This document shows, piece by piece, positions 18,633 through 28,068 of a stretch of DNA of 58,425 nt (positions within the stretch are counted from its first letter, which is position 1; each line of letters begins with the position of its first letter). The notes below the pieces were generated by a model. It saw only the letters and a list, made by a program, of their open reading frames with translations. It searched no databases and was not told the origin of the DNA. Source of the DNA: Algoriphagus locisalis (lineage in GTDB: Bacteria; Bacteroidota; Bacteroidia; Cytophagales; Cyclobacteriaceae); assembly GCF_900116615.1 (NCBI RefSeq), contig NZ_FPBF01000010.1, positions 1 to 58,425 on the forward strand. Reading direction: 5' to 3'. The position numbers and the translations under genes were made by a program.

Positions 18633-21600
18633 ATGGCAAGAAAAATACCAATTGCAGGAAGACTTTGGCGGTACAGCCTCTCTTTTCTGATCTTATTTTC
18701 ACTTATTTCTACAGTGCTAGCTAGTCCAGCTAGTCTTTCTGCAAGTAATAATCAGTCTGATATCATCATAAATATCGAATTATCTGAAGGCTCCATTTTT
18801 GAAATATTCTCTGAAATTGAGCGGAAAACAGACTTCAATTTTGCTTACGATAAGGATAAATTAAAGGGGGTAGGCAATGTTAAAATCAATAAAGGAAAAC
18901 AATCCCTTAAAAGTATTTTAAATACCCTTTCTGAAGAATTTGAGCTAGAATTCAAAGAAATCAATCGCGTCATTCATGTAAAACAGGTCCAAAAAACAAC
19001 AGCTCCCAAAAGTATTGAATCGAAAGAGCGAAGGATTTCAGGAGTTGTAAAATCTGTTGACGGTTTTACGTTGCCTGGAGCAAATATTAAAGAAGTTGGC
19101 ACCACCAATGGTATTGTAACCAATAATGACGGTGAGTTCTCGCTTACTTTGATTACTGCAGATCCTAAAATTGAGGTATCCTTTATAGGGTTTGCAAGTC
19201 AGGTGGTCGAGATCGGTGCAAGTCAGACCTATGAAATTACACTTTTGGAAGACGAAGCTGCATTGGAGGAAGTGGTAGTCGTAGGCTTTGGGGAGCAAAA
19301 GAAGATAAGCCTTGTAGGTTCTCAATCCACAATTAAGCCTGCCGAGTTAAAGCTTCCAACACGTGATTTAACTAACTCACTTGGAGGTCGGCTTGCCGGA
19401 ATGGTATCTGTGCAGCGAAGTGGTGAACCAGGATATGATGGTTCAGAGATTTTTATCCGGGGTATTGCCACTTTTGGATCCTCTCCACGTGGCCCACTTT
19501 TAATTGTAGATGGGGTTCCTGACCGTCCTATCAATAACATCAATCCTGAAGATATTGAGAGTTTCACGATCCTAAAAGATGCCTCAGCCACTGCTGTATA
19601 TGGTGCTAGAGGTGCAAATGGTGTAATCATAATTAATACCAAATCAGGACAAATAGGCAAGCCGATCATAAACTTTGAAGTAAGACAGGCCGTCACCTCC
19701 TTTACTCAACTGCCTAGTTTTGTGGACGGTCCGGATTTCATGCGACTTTACAATGAAGGCTTAGAAATGCGAGGAAGGACTCCTCAATATTCAGCGGAGG
19801 AAATACGAATGGTGGAATCCGGTGAAGATCCTGATCTCTATCCAAATGTGAATTGGTACGATGAGATTTTCAATAAATATGCACAAAATAGAAGTGCAGA
19901 CATCAATATCCGTGGTGGTTCCGAGTATGCGAAATACTATGTGTCCGCTGGATATTACTCTGAAACAGGGATGTTCAAGGCTGACGATATAGAATCCTAC
20001 AGCAACAGACTTACGCTGGATCGATTTACATTTTTGACCAATGTAGATGTCAACCTCACCAAGACCACAAATATAGAATTGGGTATCAATGGCTTTATAA
20101 TAAATTCAAATTACCCTGGAGTTGGTACGGGAGATCTATTTAATATGGCTACACAGAGCCCTCCTCACATTGCACCTCCGCAATATTCTAACGGGCAATT
20201 CCCACGAGTACCTGGGGGCTACAGAAATCCTTATGAAAGGCTTACTCAGTCAGGGTATGCGACAGAATACCGAAACACCATAAGGTCAAATATCCGCGTG
20301 AAACAGGATCTGGATTTCATCACTAAAGGATTGAAATTCACCAGTATGTTTTCCTTTGATGCCTATAATTGGAACAATTTGAATAGAACCAGAAATGTGC
20401 AAACTTACTTTGCAAGTGGTAGAGATGAGGAAGGGAACCTCATTACTGAACTTGTAGACCAGGGATCAGATGTACTTGGATTTGAACAATCAAGAGGAGG
20501 AAACAGAAAGTTCTATACTGAATCTGCGATCAACTACAACAGGACATTCGGTGAAAGTCACGATGTATCGGGAATGCTGCTTTATTATCAGTCTGATTAC
20601 ATCAATGCTGATGCTGGTGACTTAGTTTCATCTATTCCTTTTAGACTAAGAGGTGTCTCCGGACGTGCTACATATGGTTACAATTCCAAGTACTTTATTG
20701 AGGCAAACTTTGGGTATTCCGGTTCTGAAAACTTCTCGCCTGACAACAGATTTGGCTTTTTTCCTTCATTTGGAACTGGCTGGGTAATATCAAACGAATC
20801 TTTTTTTGAACCCATGAGAGATGTGATGTCACATCTGAAATTGAGATATACCTTTGGCTTAACCGGAAATAGCAATACTAGCGACAGATTCCTTTTTCAG
20901 ACAAGAATTGATGGCGGTGATGGATACACCTTTGGTGTGCCTGGAAACACTAGAGGATACAGTGGTATGCAAGAAGGTCAGGTTGGTTCTGATGTGACTT
21001 GGGAAACTGGCAGAAGACACAATCTTGGACTGGAAATGAATTTCTTCAATGATGATCTATCTTTCATCGTAGAGTTTTTCAAAGAGCGCAGAAGTGGAAT
21101 CTTGATGAAATTAAATGACATTCCTGCTGCTTCTGGATACGGAGCAAATACGCCCTATGGAAATATTGGGATAACGGAAAATAAGGGTTTGGATTTAACC
21201 CTTAACTATAACAAACACTTTGGCGGTAGCGCACTGGTTAATTTCCTGACTTTTAGAGGAACATTCACCTACAATAAGAATAAGAATGTGTATGATGGAT
21301 TGCCTGAATGGCAGTATCCATGGTTAAACCGTGTAGGGCATAGAATTGACCAGAGGTTCGGATATATAGCTACGGGATTATTTGAGAGCGAAGAAGAAAT
21401 AGCCAACGCTCCAGTGCAGGCAGGTGATGTACGACCAGGAGACATTAGGTATCAAGATTTAAATGATGATGGGATCATAAATACTTATGACCAAAGAGCT
21501 ATAGGATATGGGCCTGTACCGCAAATCATGTACGGCTTGAATATGGGGGCAGGGATCAAACGATTTGAGGTTGTCTTATTCTTCCAAGGTGCTGGATTAG

Positions 21601-22013
21601 TCGATTTTATGTATTCCGGTGGCGAATCAACAAATCCATTTTTTGACGGCCCAACAAGAGGGAATCTATACGATATGGCCTTGGACAGATGGACTCCAGA
21701 CAACCCTTCCCAAGATGTATTCTACCCGAGAATGTCAACGAGGGAAGACATTACTACCAATTACTATGGTAGTACCTGGTGGCTATTCAGGTCAGATTAT
21801 ATAAGGCTAAAAAATGCTGAAGTCGCTTATAACTTTGATATGACTAAGCTTAAAAAGTTCGGTATGAAAAACTTACGGGTGTATTTGAATGCAACAAATT
21901 TAGTCACGTTCAGCCCCTGGAAAATCTGGGATCCTGAGTTGGGAGACGGAAGAGGAACCAGTTATCCAAATACGACTACGTTCAACATTGGTCTAAGAGC
22001 TAGTTTTCAATAA
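18633..22013 (+). CDS. SusC-family TonB-dependent transporter with STN signalling domain
   Basis: 1126 residues. A signal peptide is followed by an STN domain (about 45-115; IFEIFSEIERKTDFNFAYDK), a CarboxypepD-regulatory-like domain (about 130-210; GVVKSVDGFTLPGANIKEVG), the EEVVVVGFGEQKK segment, a plug (LGGRLAGMVSVQRSG, IFIRGIATFG, LLIVDGVPDRP) and a barrel ending TTFNIGLRASFQ. The STN domain couples substrate binding to FecR and the sigma factor, so the operon is probably induced by its own substrate. The substrate is unknown; no degradative enzyme is encoded in the operon. Confidence 0.95.
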   Translation: MARKIPIAGRLWRYSLSFLILFSLISTVLASPASLSASNNQSDIIINIELSEGSIFEIFSEIERKTDFNFAYDKDKLKGVGNVKINKGKQSLKSILNTLSEEFELEFKEINRVIHVKQVQKTTAPKSIESKERRISGVVKSVDGFTLPGANIKEVGTTNGIVTNNDGEFSLTLITADPKIEVSFIGFASQVVEIGASQTYEITLLEDEAALEEVVVVGFGEQKKISLVGSQSTIKPAELKLPTRDLTNSLGGRLAGMVSVQRSGEPGYDGSEIFIRGIATFGSSPRGPLLIVDGVPDRPINNINPEDIESFTILKDASATAVYGARGANGVIIINTKSGQIGKPIINFEVRQAVTSFTQLPSFVDGPDFMRLYNEGLEMRGRTPQYSAEEIRMVESGEDPDLYPNVNWYDEIFNKYAQNRSADINIRGGSEYAKYYVSAGYYSETGMFKADDIESYSNRLTLDRFTFLTNVDVNLTKTTNIELGINGFIINSNYPGVGTGDLFNMATQSPPHIAPPQYSNGQFPRVPGGYRNPYERLTQSGYATEYRNTIRSNIRVKQDLDFITKGLKFTSMFSFDAYNWNNLNRTRNVQTYFASGRDEEGNLITELVDQGSDVLGFEQSRGGNRKFYTESAINYNRTFGESHDVSGMLLYYQSDYINADAGDLVSSIPFRLRGVSGRATYGYNSKYFIEANFGYSGSENFSPDNRFGFFPSFGTGWVISNESFFEPMRDVMSHLKLRYTFGLTGNSNTSDRFLFQTRIDGGDGYTFGVPGNTRGYSGMQEGQVGSDVTWETGRRHNLGLEMNFFNDDLSFIVEFFKERRSGILMKLNDIPAASGYGANTPYGNIGITENKGLDLTLNYNKHFGGSALVNFLTFRGTFTYNKNKNVYDGLPEWQYPWLNRVGHRIDQRFGYIATGLFESEEEIANAPVQAGDVRPGDIRYQDLNDDGIINTYDQRAIGYGPVPQIMYGLNMGAGIKRFEVVLFFQGAGLVDFMYSGGESTNPFFDGPTRGNLYDMALDRWTPDNPSQDVFYPRMSTREDITTNYYGSTWWLFRSDYIRLKNAEVAYNFDMTKLKKFGMKNLRVYLNATNLVTFSPWKIWDPELGDGRGTSYPNTTTFNIGLRASFQ

Positions 22014-22028
22014 AATTAAATCGACGAA

Positions 22029-23855
22029 ATGAATAGCATTATAAATAAAATTGGAAAGTATCTGACTATAGTATCCATTGGCTTTACGTTGTCTTGTTCG
22101 GAAGACTTCTTGGATACTGTACCTGATAATATAACCACGCTCGAAGACGTATTTACCAATAAGGGTATGACCGAGCAGTGGCTGGCGAGAATTTATAATC
22201 CCCTGCCAGATATGTGGAATCAGCCTTATAATCAACAATGGTCTGGACAGAGCGATGAAGCTGACTATGCATGGGTTTTCCCAGCCATTAATTCTGGGGC
22301 AATGACTCCTGATAACACAAACCACAACGTATGGTCGAGTTATTATCAGGCGATTCGGTACGCTGCAATATTTTTGGAAAACGTAGATATGAACCAAGAG
22401 ATCCCCGCTGAACCAAACGGGGAAAGATTAGTACAGCAATACAAAGGTGAAGCACGTTTTTTAAGAGCCTATTACTACTGGCTACTAATGAGGCAGTATG
22501 GCCCGGTAGTCTTGATGGGTGAAAATTCTTTACCTCCGGATGCTGATTTCCAAATACCAAGAAGCACCTGGGATGATGGCATAGCCTATGTACTTTCTGA
22601 AATGGACTTAGCTATGGAAGATGTGCCGGAAAAACATCTGAACCCCAATAATCCACAGGAACTAGATCTAGCCCAAACTGGTAGAATTAGTAAGCCTATA
22701 ATAAAGGCAATCAAATCACAGATTCTCCTATTCCATGCCAGCCCATTAGTAAATGGAAATAGTGATCTAGCCGGATTAGTTAATCCAGATGGTACGGTTT
22801 TAATTAATCAAAACTACGATGCAAATAAGTGGAAGTTGGCAGCCGATGCCGCTAAAGAGGTAATAGATTTAGGTTACTATTCGCTCTATAGGGTCGAAGA
22901 TGAAGACCCATTCCGGGCAGGATTCTTGTCCTATAGAAATCTGATGTTTGAAGGGTGGAGAACTGAAGGCATATGGCTTAGAGCTAGCTCCGATATGTAT
23001 GGGAACTGGGAAAGACACTCCTCTCCACGTAACTCCAACGGTAATGCTTGGAATGGTATTGCTGTGCCACAAGAAATGGTTGATGCATTTAGAATGTCAA
23101 ATGGATTGAGAATTAATGACCCTAACAGTGGATATTCTGAGGAGGGATTTGTGGAAGAAGGAAATAACTATTATTCTCCAGGTACATTTAATATGTATGT
23201 TGGTCGTGAACCTAGATTTTATGTCAATGTCACTTTTAATGGGGCATATTGTCCAGTAGTACCAAATCCAGGGTGGAGCAGTGTAGTTGAGTATTTCTAT
23301 ACAGGCAATTCAGGGAAGCAGGGTGCAACTAGGGATTACCCTTCTACAGGTTATACAGCAAGGAAAAACATTCATCCTAATAATGATTATAGAGATGGTA
23401 GAAGCTTTGCTAGACCAGCTATGAATATTCGATTGGGAGAAATTTACTTGAATTACATTGAAGCATTGAATGAATATTCTCCGGGGCATCAAGATATATT
23501 TATATACCTCAATGAGCTAAGAAATCGATCTGGTCTTCCTGATTACGAAGGAGATACTGGGCAGGATGCTATGCGTGAAGTCATTCATATCGAAAGACAG
23601 GTTGAATTAATGTTCGAGGGCCACAGGTATTGGGATGTGCGTAGATGGAAAGTAGCTGACCAACCCGAATACCATCAAGGAGGAGAATTTCACGGAATGG
23701 ACATTGATGAAGGGGATGGATTATCCTCTCCGGAATTTCACCAAAGATCTGTGGTATTTACCAGAGCAGAATGGGAAGATAAAAACTATTGGTACCCAGT
23801 ACCTCAAAGTGAAATCGACAGAAATAAGCTGTTAGTACAAAACCCAGGATACTAG
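22029..23855 (+). CDS. SusD/RagB-like lipoprotein, partner of the STN-type SusC
   Basis: 608 residues, starting 15 bp after susC. The lipoprotein signal ends TLSC (Cys23) followed by SEDF, which fits surface export. Family segments include GEARFLRAYYYWLLMRQYGP near the N-terminus and IHIERQVELMFEGHRYWDVR near the C-terminus. It is about 100 residues longer than the first SusD, which together with the low similarity suggests a different substrate. The operon ends at the hairpin just downstream. Confidence 0.93.
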   Translation: MNSIINKIGKYLTIVSIGFTLSCSEDFLDTVPDNITTLEDVFTNKGMTEQWLARIYNPLPDMWNQPYNQQWSGQSDEADYAWVFPAINSGAMTPDNTNHNVWSSYYQAIRYAAIFLENVDMNQEIPAEPNGERLVQQYKGEARFLRAYYYWLLMRQYGPVVLMGENSLPPDADFQIPRSTWDDGIAYVLSEMDLAMEDVPEKHLNPNNPQELDLAQTGRISKPIIKAIKSQILLFHASPLVNGNSDLAGLVNPDGTVLINQNYDANKWKLAADAAKEVIDLGYYSLYRVEDEDPFRAGFLSYRNLMFEGWRTEGIWLRASSDMYGNWERHSSPRNSNGNAWNGIAVPQEMVDAFRMSNGLRINDPNSGYSEEGFVEEGNNYYSPGTFNMYVGREPRFYVNVTFNGAYCPVVPNPGWSSVVEYFYTGNSGKQGATRDYPSTGYTARKNIHPNNDYRDGRSFARPAMNIRLGEIYLNYIEALNEYSPGHQDIFIYLNELRNRSGLPDYEGDTGQDAMREVIHIERQVELMFEGHRYWDVRRWKVADQPEYHQGGEFHGMDIDEGDGLSSPEFHQRSVVFTRAEWEDKNYWYPVPQSEIDRNKLLVQNPGY

Positions 23856-23900
23856 GCTAACGAAGAGTCAATTGATTAACTCCACATGTTTTTTAATGCC

Positions 23901-23934
23901 AATCCCCGAATGATGAAAAATTCGGGGATTTTTT
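23901..23934 (+). terminator. Rho-independent terminator after the second SusC/SusD operon
   Basis: An 11-bp stem, AATCCCCGAAT (23901-23911) with ATTCGGGGATT (23920-23930), an 8-nt loop, then a short T-run. It lies 45 bp after the susD stop, between convergent genes. Confidence 0.85.
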
Positions 23935-24012
23935 ATGATATAAGTAGTATGGACTTGTAGAATTTATTTGCTTATCAGCAAGATGAAGGGGATGTCTTAA
24001 GTTTTGCTGACT

Positions 24013-25209
24013 TCACTTCATTTCGTTAATCCATTCTGCTATTGCTGAAAAAGCAGGTATATAAAAATCATTGTTTTGTTGGCCGATTGACTCTTTTCTG
24101 TGTTGAATAATGCCGGGGGGCATAATCATACTCAGGCTATCTGTCACTTTTCTGTACTCATGATTGATACTATCTAATAAAAGAATTTCATAGTTTTCCT
24201 TTTGGCTTTTTTTGAATAGGCTTTCCATTCCTTCTGAATTTTCCTCCCAAAAAACTATTTCGTCCATTTTACCAAATACAGCCAAAACGGGACAGCTGAT
24301 TTTTGGATAGTATAGCTCAGGTTGATATTGGATGAGAACTATGATACGAGGATTAAGTAGGGTTAAAGAATCATTGAGTAAGATTACCGAATCAAATTCA
24401 TTCCTCTCCTTTATAGACATAGAAGCTTTTCCAGACGATGTATTATGATATTTGCGAACGTTTTCGCGATAGTTTTTATTTTCGGTTTTTAATAAGCTAT
24501 ATAATGAATCTATGTTGCTGATATTGGCAATTGCGGAATAGGTTCTTTTCCTGTGGAAATATAATAGGTTATTCTGTACTGTGTCCGGTTCCGTTCCATC
24601 TACTAATTTTATAAATCTATCAGTCTTATTAATATTATTGAGTGTATTCTGCAATTGAAAATCAAGCCCGGAAATACCAGGTGATGATAACAGTGCTATA
24701 AAGTGAATATTTTTATTCCTTGATGCTACTATGGCTGCCGAACTTCCTCCTTCACTATGGCCCAATAAACCTATTGGCCCAAATCGTTTATCTTTTTTTA
24801 AGGCATTGTATGCACTTTCTGCGTCGTCGGCCTGATCAAACATAGTTACGCTTTGAATTGCCAACGTAGTATCTGCCACATGACGCGGGTCATACCTAAG
24901 TACGGCTATTCCATTCCTGACCAGTTCTTTGGATAAATTTGAATAAAGCCCGCTATAGTCCCTCGAGGATGCTCCGGGAGGTGCTACCAAAATAACTGCC
25001 TTATCGTCCGCATTAAACCCTTCGGGAATGGCTAAAGTCCCAGTTAATGTTTGTTTTCCGCCATTTATGGGAAAGAAAAACGATTCTTCATAAAAGCCTT
25101 TTTTCTGTTGGTCGCCTATATCTAATAATGCACTCTTGAAGGATAACAGAGTTATACTAAAAAGGATAGCAATCGCAATCAAAAAATATTTGCTAATTGA
25201 GTTATTCAT
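24013..25209 (-). CDS. Membrane-anchored or exported alpha/beta hydrolase
   Basis: 398 residues. An N-terminal hydrophobic segment (KYFLIAIAILFSITLLSF) acts as signal or anchor. The fold is visible in VILVAPPGASSRDYSGLY, the nucleophile elbow GLLGHSEGGSSAA, a likely acid in CPVLAVFGKMDEIV and a likely His in SINHEY. It resembles dienelactone hydrolase/CocE-type esterases found in Bacteroidetes periplasm; the substrate cannot be predicted. It is a single gene converging on the SusC/SusD operon. Confidence 0.85.
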   Translation of the reverse strand: MNNSISKYFLIAIAILFSITLLSFKSALLDIGDQQKKGFYEESFFFPINGGKQTLTGTLAIPEGFNADDKAVILVAPPGASSRDYSGLYSNLSKELVRNGIAVLRYDPRHVADTTLAIQSVTMFDQADDAESAYNALKKDKRFGPIGLLGHSEGGSSAAIVASRNKNIHFIALLSSPGISGLDFQLQNTLNNINKTDRFIKLVDGTEPDTVQNNLLYFHRKRTYSAIANISNIDSLYSLLKTENKNYRENVRKYHNTSSGKASMSIKERNEFDSVILLNDSLTLLNPRIIVLIQYQPELYYPKISCPVLAVFGKMDEIVFWEENSEGMESLFKKSQKENYEILLLDSINHEYRKVTDSLSMIMPPGIIQHRKESIGQQNNDFYIPAFSAIAEWINEMK

Positions 25210-25483
25210 TTCAAGGATTCATCTCGGTATGCAGCCCTGATGAATTAGTTTAATTATCGTTAAGATATTGATAACCCAAGTTTTTGGGTTCATACGCATG
25301 GTGTCTCGAAGAATGACTAGATGGGCTAAAACATCCTACTTTGAATTTCTAAGTTAGTATTATTTATTCTTTAAACTCTAAGTTGTATTAACTGAACAGT
25401 TTATTTACCGGACCAAGCTTTATATCCGTGGGTTCTACAGCTGAAAACATTCTATGTCATCCCTTCACAAGAGTGTTTCTCTG

Positions 25484-25622
25484 GGAATTACTGCTAGGCC
25501 AACAATAAGACTAATTTTTTTCCATTCCTTCTTCCGCCAATTTAGCCTGATCCCGCCACACGAGGCAAGAGCTTACGGCATAAAGCCCACGCACTTGTCT
25601 CTGCTGGTTTATTCCGTTTCCT
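25484..25622 (+). repeat. Dispersed leader repeat, copy 3, directly upstream of ardC
   Basis: The core is almost identical to copy 2. It ends 70 bp before the ardC ATG, so it probably contributes to the promoter or untranslated leader of ardC. The remaining part of the 25210-25692 gap, before the repeat, shows nothing I recognise. Confidence 0.85.
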
Positions 25623-25692
25623 CTTGCAGGTAGTGCCGTTTTCAGGCTGGTGCAGCTTCATAAGTATTTGTCAAACCAAAACACAAAAGACT

Positions 25693-26679
25693 ATGAAGAC
25701 ACTAGCAAAAACATCAGCAACGACACCGGCCAAGAGAAAAAGCCGAAATGATTTAGCAAGAAACAAGGGACGCAGTACCCAGTTCCCAAAAGGATCAGCG
25801 GATATCTATCAGAAGGTTACCGACCTGATCATAGAAAAGCTGGAGCAGGGGGTGATTCCTTGGAAGCAGCCCTGGCATGAAATGGGAATGCCATCCAACT
25901 ACCTGACCAAGAAACCCTACAAAGGGATCAATCTTTGGCTATTGCTATCCTGTGGCCATCAGTATCCCTACTACCTGACCTTTAAACAGGCTAATTCACT
26001 GGGAGGTAAGATCAAGAAAGGTGCAAAGGCACTTCCGATCTGCTATTGGAACTTTGCCTTTCGGGACAAGAAGACGGGAAAGGTAATACCAGAAGATAGA
26101 ATAGGGGAATATGACCTGAAACTGGTGAGTAAATCCGGTTTTCTCAAGGAGTTTAAAGTATTTCCCATAGAACAGATTGAGGGAATAGAATGGGAGTTTC
26201 CAGAAATCAGCAAAGTAGAGCCATTACCTGATAATGAACAATGTCGGAAGATCTATGAGGAAATGCCCCGGGCTCCTGAGTTGGTCCATACCGGTTCTTC
26301 AGCTTACTACCGGGCAGACCGGGATCAGATTACCATGCCGGAGAAAAGGCTCTTTGCATCCGCTGAGCACTATTTTGGGGTATTGTACCATGAGATCTGC
26401 CATTCTACAGGGCACCCATCCAGATTAAACAGGGTAGGAGTTTCAGAACCTCAGCAATTTGCGTCAGAATTTTACAGTCGTGAGGAGTTGATCGCCGAGA
26501 TGGGAGCAGGGTACCTAAACAACCTCACCGGGATATTGGATCAGAATCTGTTGGAAAACTCGGCAGCTTATATTCAAAACTGGCTAAACGAACTTCGCAA
26601 CGACAGGCACCTACTGATAGAGGCTGCCAGCAAAGCCCAAAAGGCAGTGGATTATATCCTGATGGAACCTCCGTTTTAG
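25693..26679 (+). CDS. ardC: ArdC-like anti-restriction protein with zincin domain
   Basis: 328 residues from ATG 25693 (a TTG at 25624 would add 23 unlikely residues). A basic N-terminal tail is followed by the ArdC N-terminal ssDNA-binding domain (about 37-170; KVTDLIIEKLEQGVIPWKQP, NYLTKKPYKGINLWLL, GAKALPICYW). A zincin-type metallopeptidase domain follows, with HEICH in GVLYHEICHSTGHPSRLNR. ArdC proteins are usually carried by plasmids and integrative elements and protect incoming ssDNA against restriction (family knowledge). This is the only complete copy; 3' fragments recur at 34434 and 38989. A terminator follows at once. Confidence 0.9.
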   Translation: MKTLAKTSATTPAKRKSRNDLARNKGRSTQFPKGSADIYQKVTDLIIEKLEQGVIPWKQPWHEMGMPSNYLTKKPYKGINLWLLLSCGHQYPYYLTFKQANSLGGKIKKGAKALPICYWNFAFRDKKTGKVIPEDRIGEYDLKLVSKSGFLKEFKVFPIEQIEGIEWEFPEISKVEPLPDNEQCRKIYEEMPRAPELVHTGSSAYYRADRDQITMPEKRLFASAEHYFGVLYHEICHSTGHPSRLNRVGVSEPQQFASEFYSREELIAEMGAGYLNNLTGILDQNLLENSAAYIQNWLNELRNDRHLLIEAASKAQKAVDYILMEPPF

Positions 26680-26682
26680 AAA

Positions 26683-26706
26683 GAGGGGAGCAATCCCCTT
26701 TTTTTT
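26683..26706 (+). terminator. Rho-independent terminator of ardC
   Basis: AGGGGA and TCCCCT form the stem around a GCAA tetraloop, followed by eight T. The same hairpin, with GCGA as loop, follows the short ardC fragment at 38989, showing that the repeated unit includes the terminator. Confidence 0.9.
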
Positions 26707-26871
26707 GGTCATTGACTATTTTGGCGTTACAAAGATTTAATTCAGAAGGAATTTAATTTCCGAGATAATTAGCAATATAATCTAGGAATGCAGCCATGAA
26801 TTGTAAAGATTACTTGCTGAATTTCTCTTTGAATACATACACCTTATTGTATTGTTTCTTTCTGCAAAAAG

Positions 26872-27870
26872 TTATCTTTCTCCAACCCAGTGCGGGTAAA
26901 TGGGTGTTTGTTCCGAAACCTCATTGAGAAGGAGTCGATGCTCATCTGATAACTGCCAGCCGACTGCTTCAATGTTTGCCAGAAGCTGCTTTTCATTGCG
27001 TGCTCCGATTACCACATTTGAGACCGTTTTATTTTGCAATAGCCAATTTATTGCAATCTGGGGAATTGACTTTCCGGTTTCCCTGCTGATTTGTTCTAAA
27101 TGATCGATCACTTGATAAAGCCTTTCCTCTTCCACAGGAGGTGATCCAAGGTCACCTCCTGATTTTATTCTTCCTGCTTCCACTTCCAATCCCCGTTTAA
27201 TTTTCCCTGTCAACCTACCCCATCCCAGAGGACTCCAAACCATTAACCCCAATCCTTGATCTTCCAGAAGAGGCATTAACTCCTGTTCATAGTCTCTACC
27301 GATCAGGGAGTAATACCCTTGGTAAACAATGTACTTTTCAAGATTTAATTTTTCAGAAACGGAGAGTGATTTCATCAATTGCCAAGCAGCGAAATTGGAG
27401 CAACCGATATATCTGACTTTTCCGCTTTTTACCATTGTGTCAAGTGTTAGGAGCGTTTCTTCAATTGGGGTTTCGCTGTCAAAACCATGCATTAAATAAA
27501 GGTCTATGTAATCTGTTCCCAATCTTTGTAGGCTGTCCTCCAACGCTTTTATCAAATGATATCGTGAGGACCCTTTATCATTTGGTTGAGTTCCCATTTG
27601 AAAGGTTGCTTTCGTTGAAATCAGACTTTGTGTTCTTTTCCCCTGAAGGGCTTTCCCTAATAAAATTTCTGAATCTCCAATGGAATACACATTTGCTGTA
27701 TCAAAAAAGGTGATACCATGGTCTATGCAGATATCAATTAGACGTGTGGCTTCCTTTACATCGGTTTGTCCCCATTTTTCAAAAAACTCATTTGTCCCTC
27801 CAAAAGTACCTGTCCCAAGGCTTAATGCAGGAACATTTAAACCTGATTTTCCCAATTTTCTAAATTCCAT
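26872..27870 (-). CDS. Aldo/keto reductase
   Basis: 332 residues from the ATG at 27870 (MEFRKLGKSGLNVPALSLGT); an ATG at 27918 would add 16 residues not seen in the family. Catalytic residues of the aldo/keto reductase tetrad are visible: Asp and Tyr in FFDTANVYSIGDSE, Lys in LISTKATF and His in LYLMHGFDSE. NADPH-binding segments near the end include NWLLQNKTVSNVVIGARN. It is the last gene of a minus-strand run with a Crp/Fnr regulator, which suggests a stress-responsive detoxification enzyme. Confidence 0.92.
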   Translation of the reverse strand: MEFRKLGKSGLNVPALSLGTGTFGGTNEFFEKWGQTDVKEATRLIDICIDHGITFFDTANVYSIGDSEILLGKALQGKRTQSLISTKATFQMGTQPNDKGSSRYHLIKALEDSLQRLGTDYIDLYLMHGFDSETPIEETLLTLDTMVKSGKVRYIGCSNFAAWQLMKSLSVSEKLNLEKYIVYQGYYSLIGRDYEQELMPLLEDQGLGLMVWSPLGWGRLTGKIKRGLEVEAGRIKSGGDLGSPPVEEERLYQVIDHLEQISRETGKSIPQIAINWLLQNKTVSNVVIGARNEKQLLANIEAVGWQLSDEHRLLLNEVSEQTPIYPHWVGER

Positions 27871-27927
27871 TCCAATCTCGTTATAGTCAATTTTTAATTT
27901 TAAATAGGATGGTTTCAAATTGAATAC

Positions 27928-28068
27928 TTAAGTAAACTCTTTCCCAGCAAGCTGGAATAACTCCTTAATCCAATCATTAACCTTACCATTTCTACAAAAT
28001 TCCACATTACTGGATTTCCTGAACAGGACAATTGTCAATGAATTGATGTGAGGTATATCACATGTCAT
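27928..28068 (-). CDS. Candidate small protein coupled to the Crp/Fnr gene
   Basis: A 46-residue frame (MTCDIPHINSLTIVLFRKSS, then NVEFCRNGKVNDWIKELFQL, then AGKEFT) whose ATG overlaps the Crp/Fnr stop codon as ATGA and which ends 57 bp before the aldo/keto reductase. The overlap and the position inside an apparent operon argue for translation. I do not recognise the sequence, and at this length it could still be chance or the relic of a larger gene. Confidence 0.35.
   Translation of the reverse strand: MTCDIPHINSLTIVLFRKSSNVEFCRNGKVNDWIKELFQLAGKEFT

Noticed and set aside
19322..19696. 124-codon minus-strand ORF inside the second SusC gene
   Set aside because: Shadow of a conserved SusC plug region in the opposite strand.
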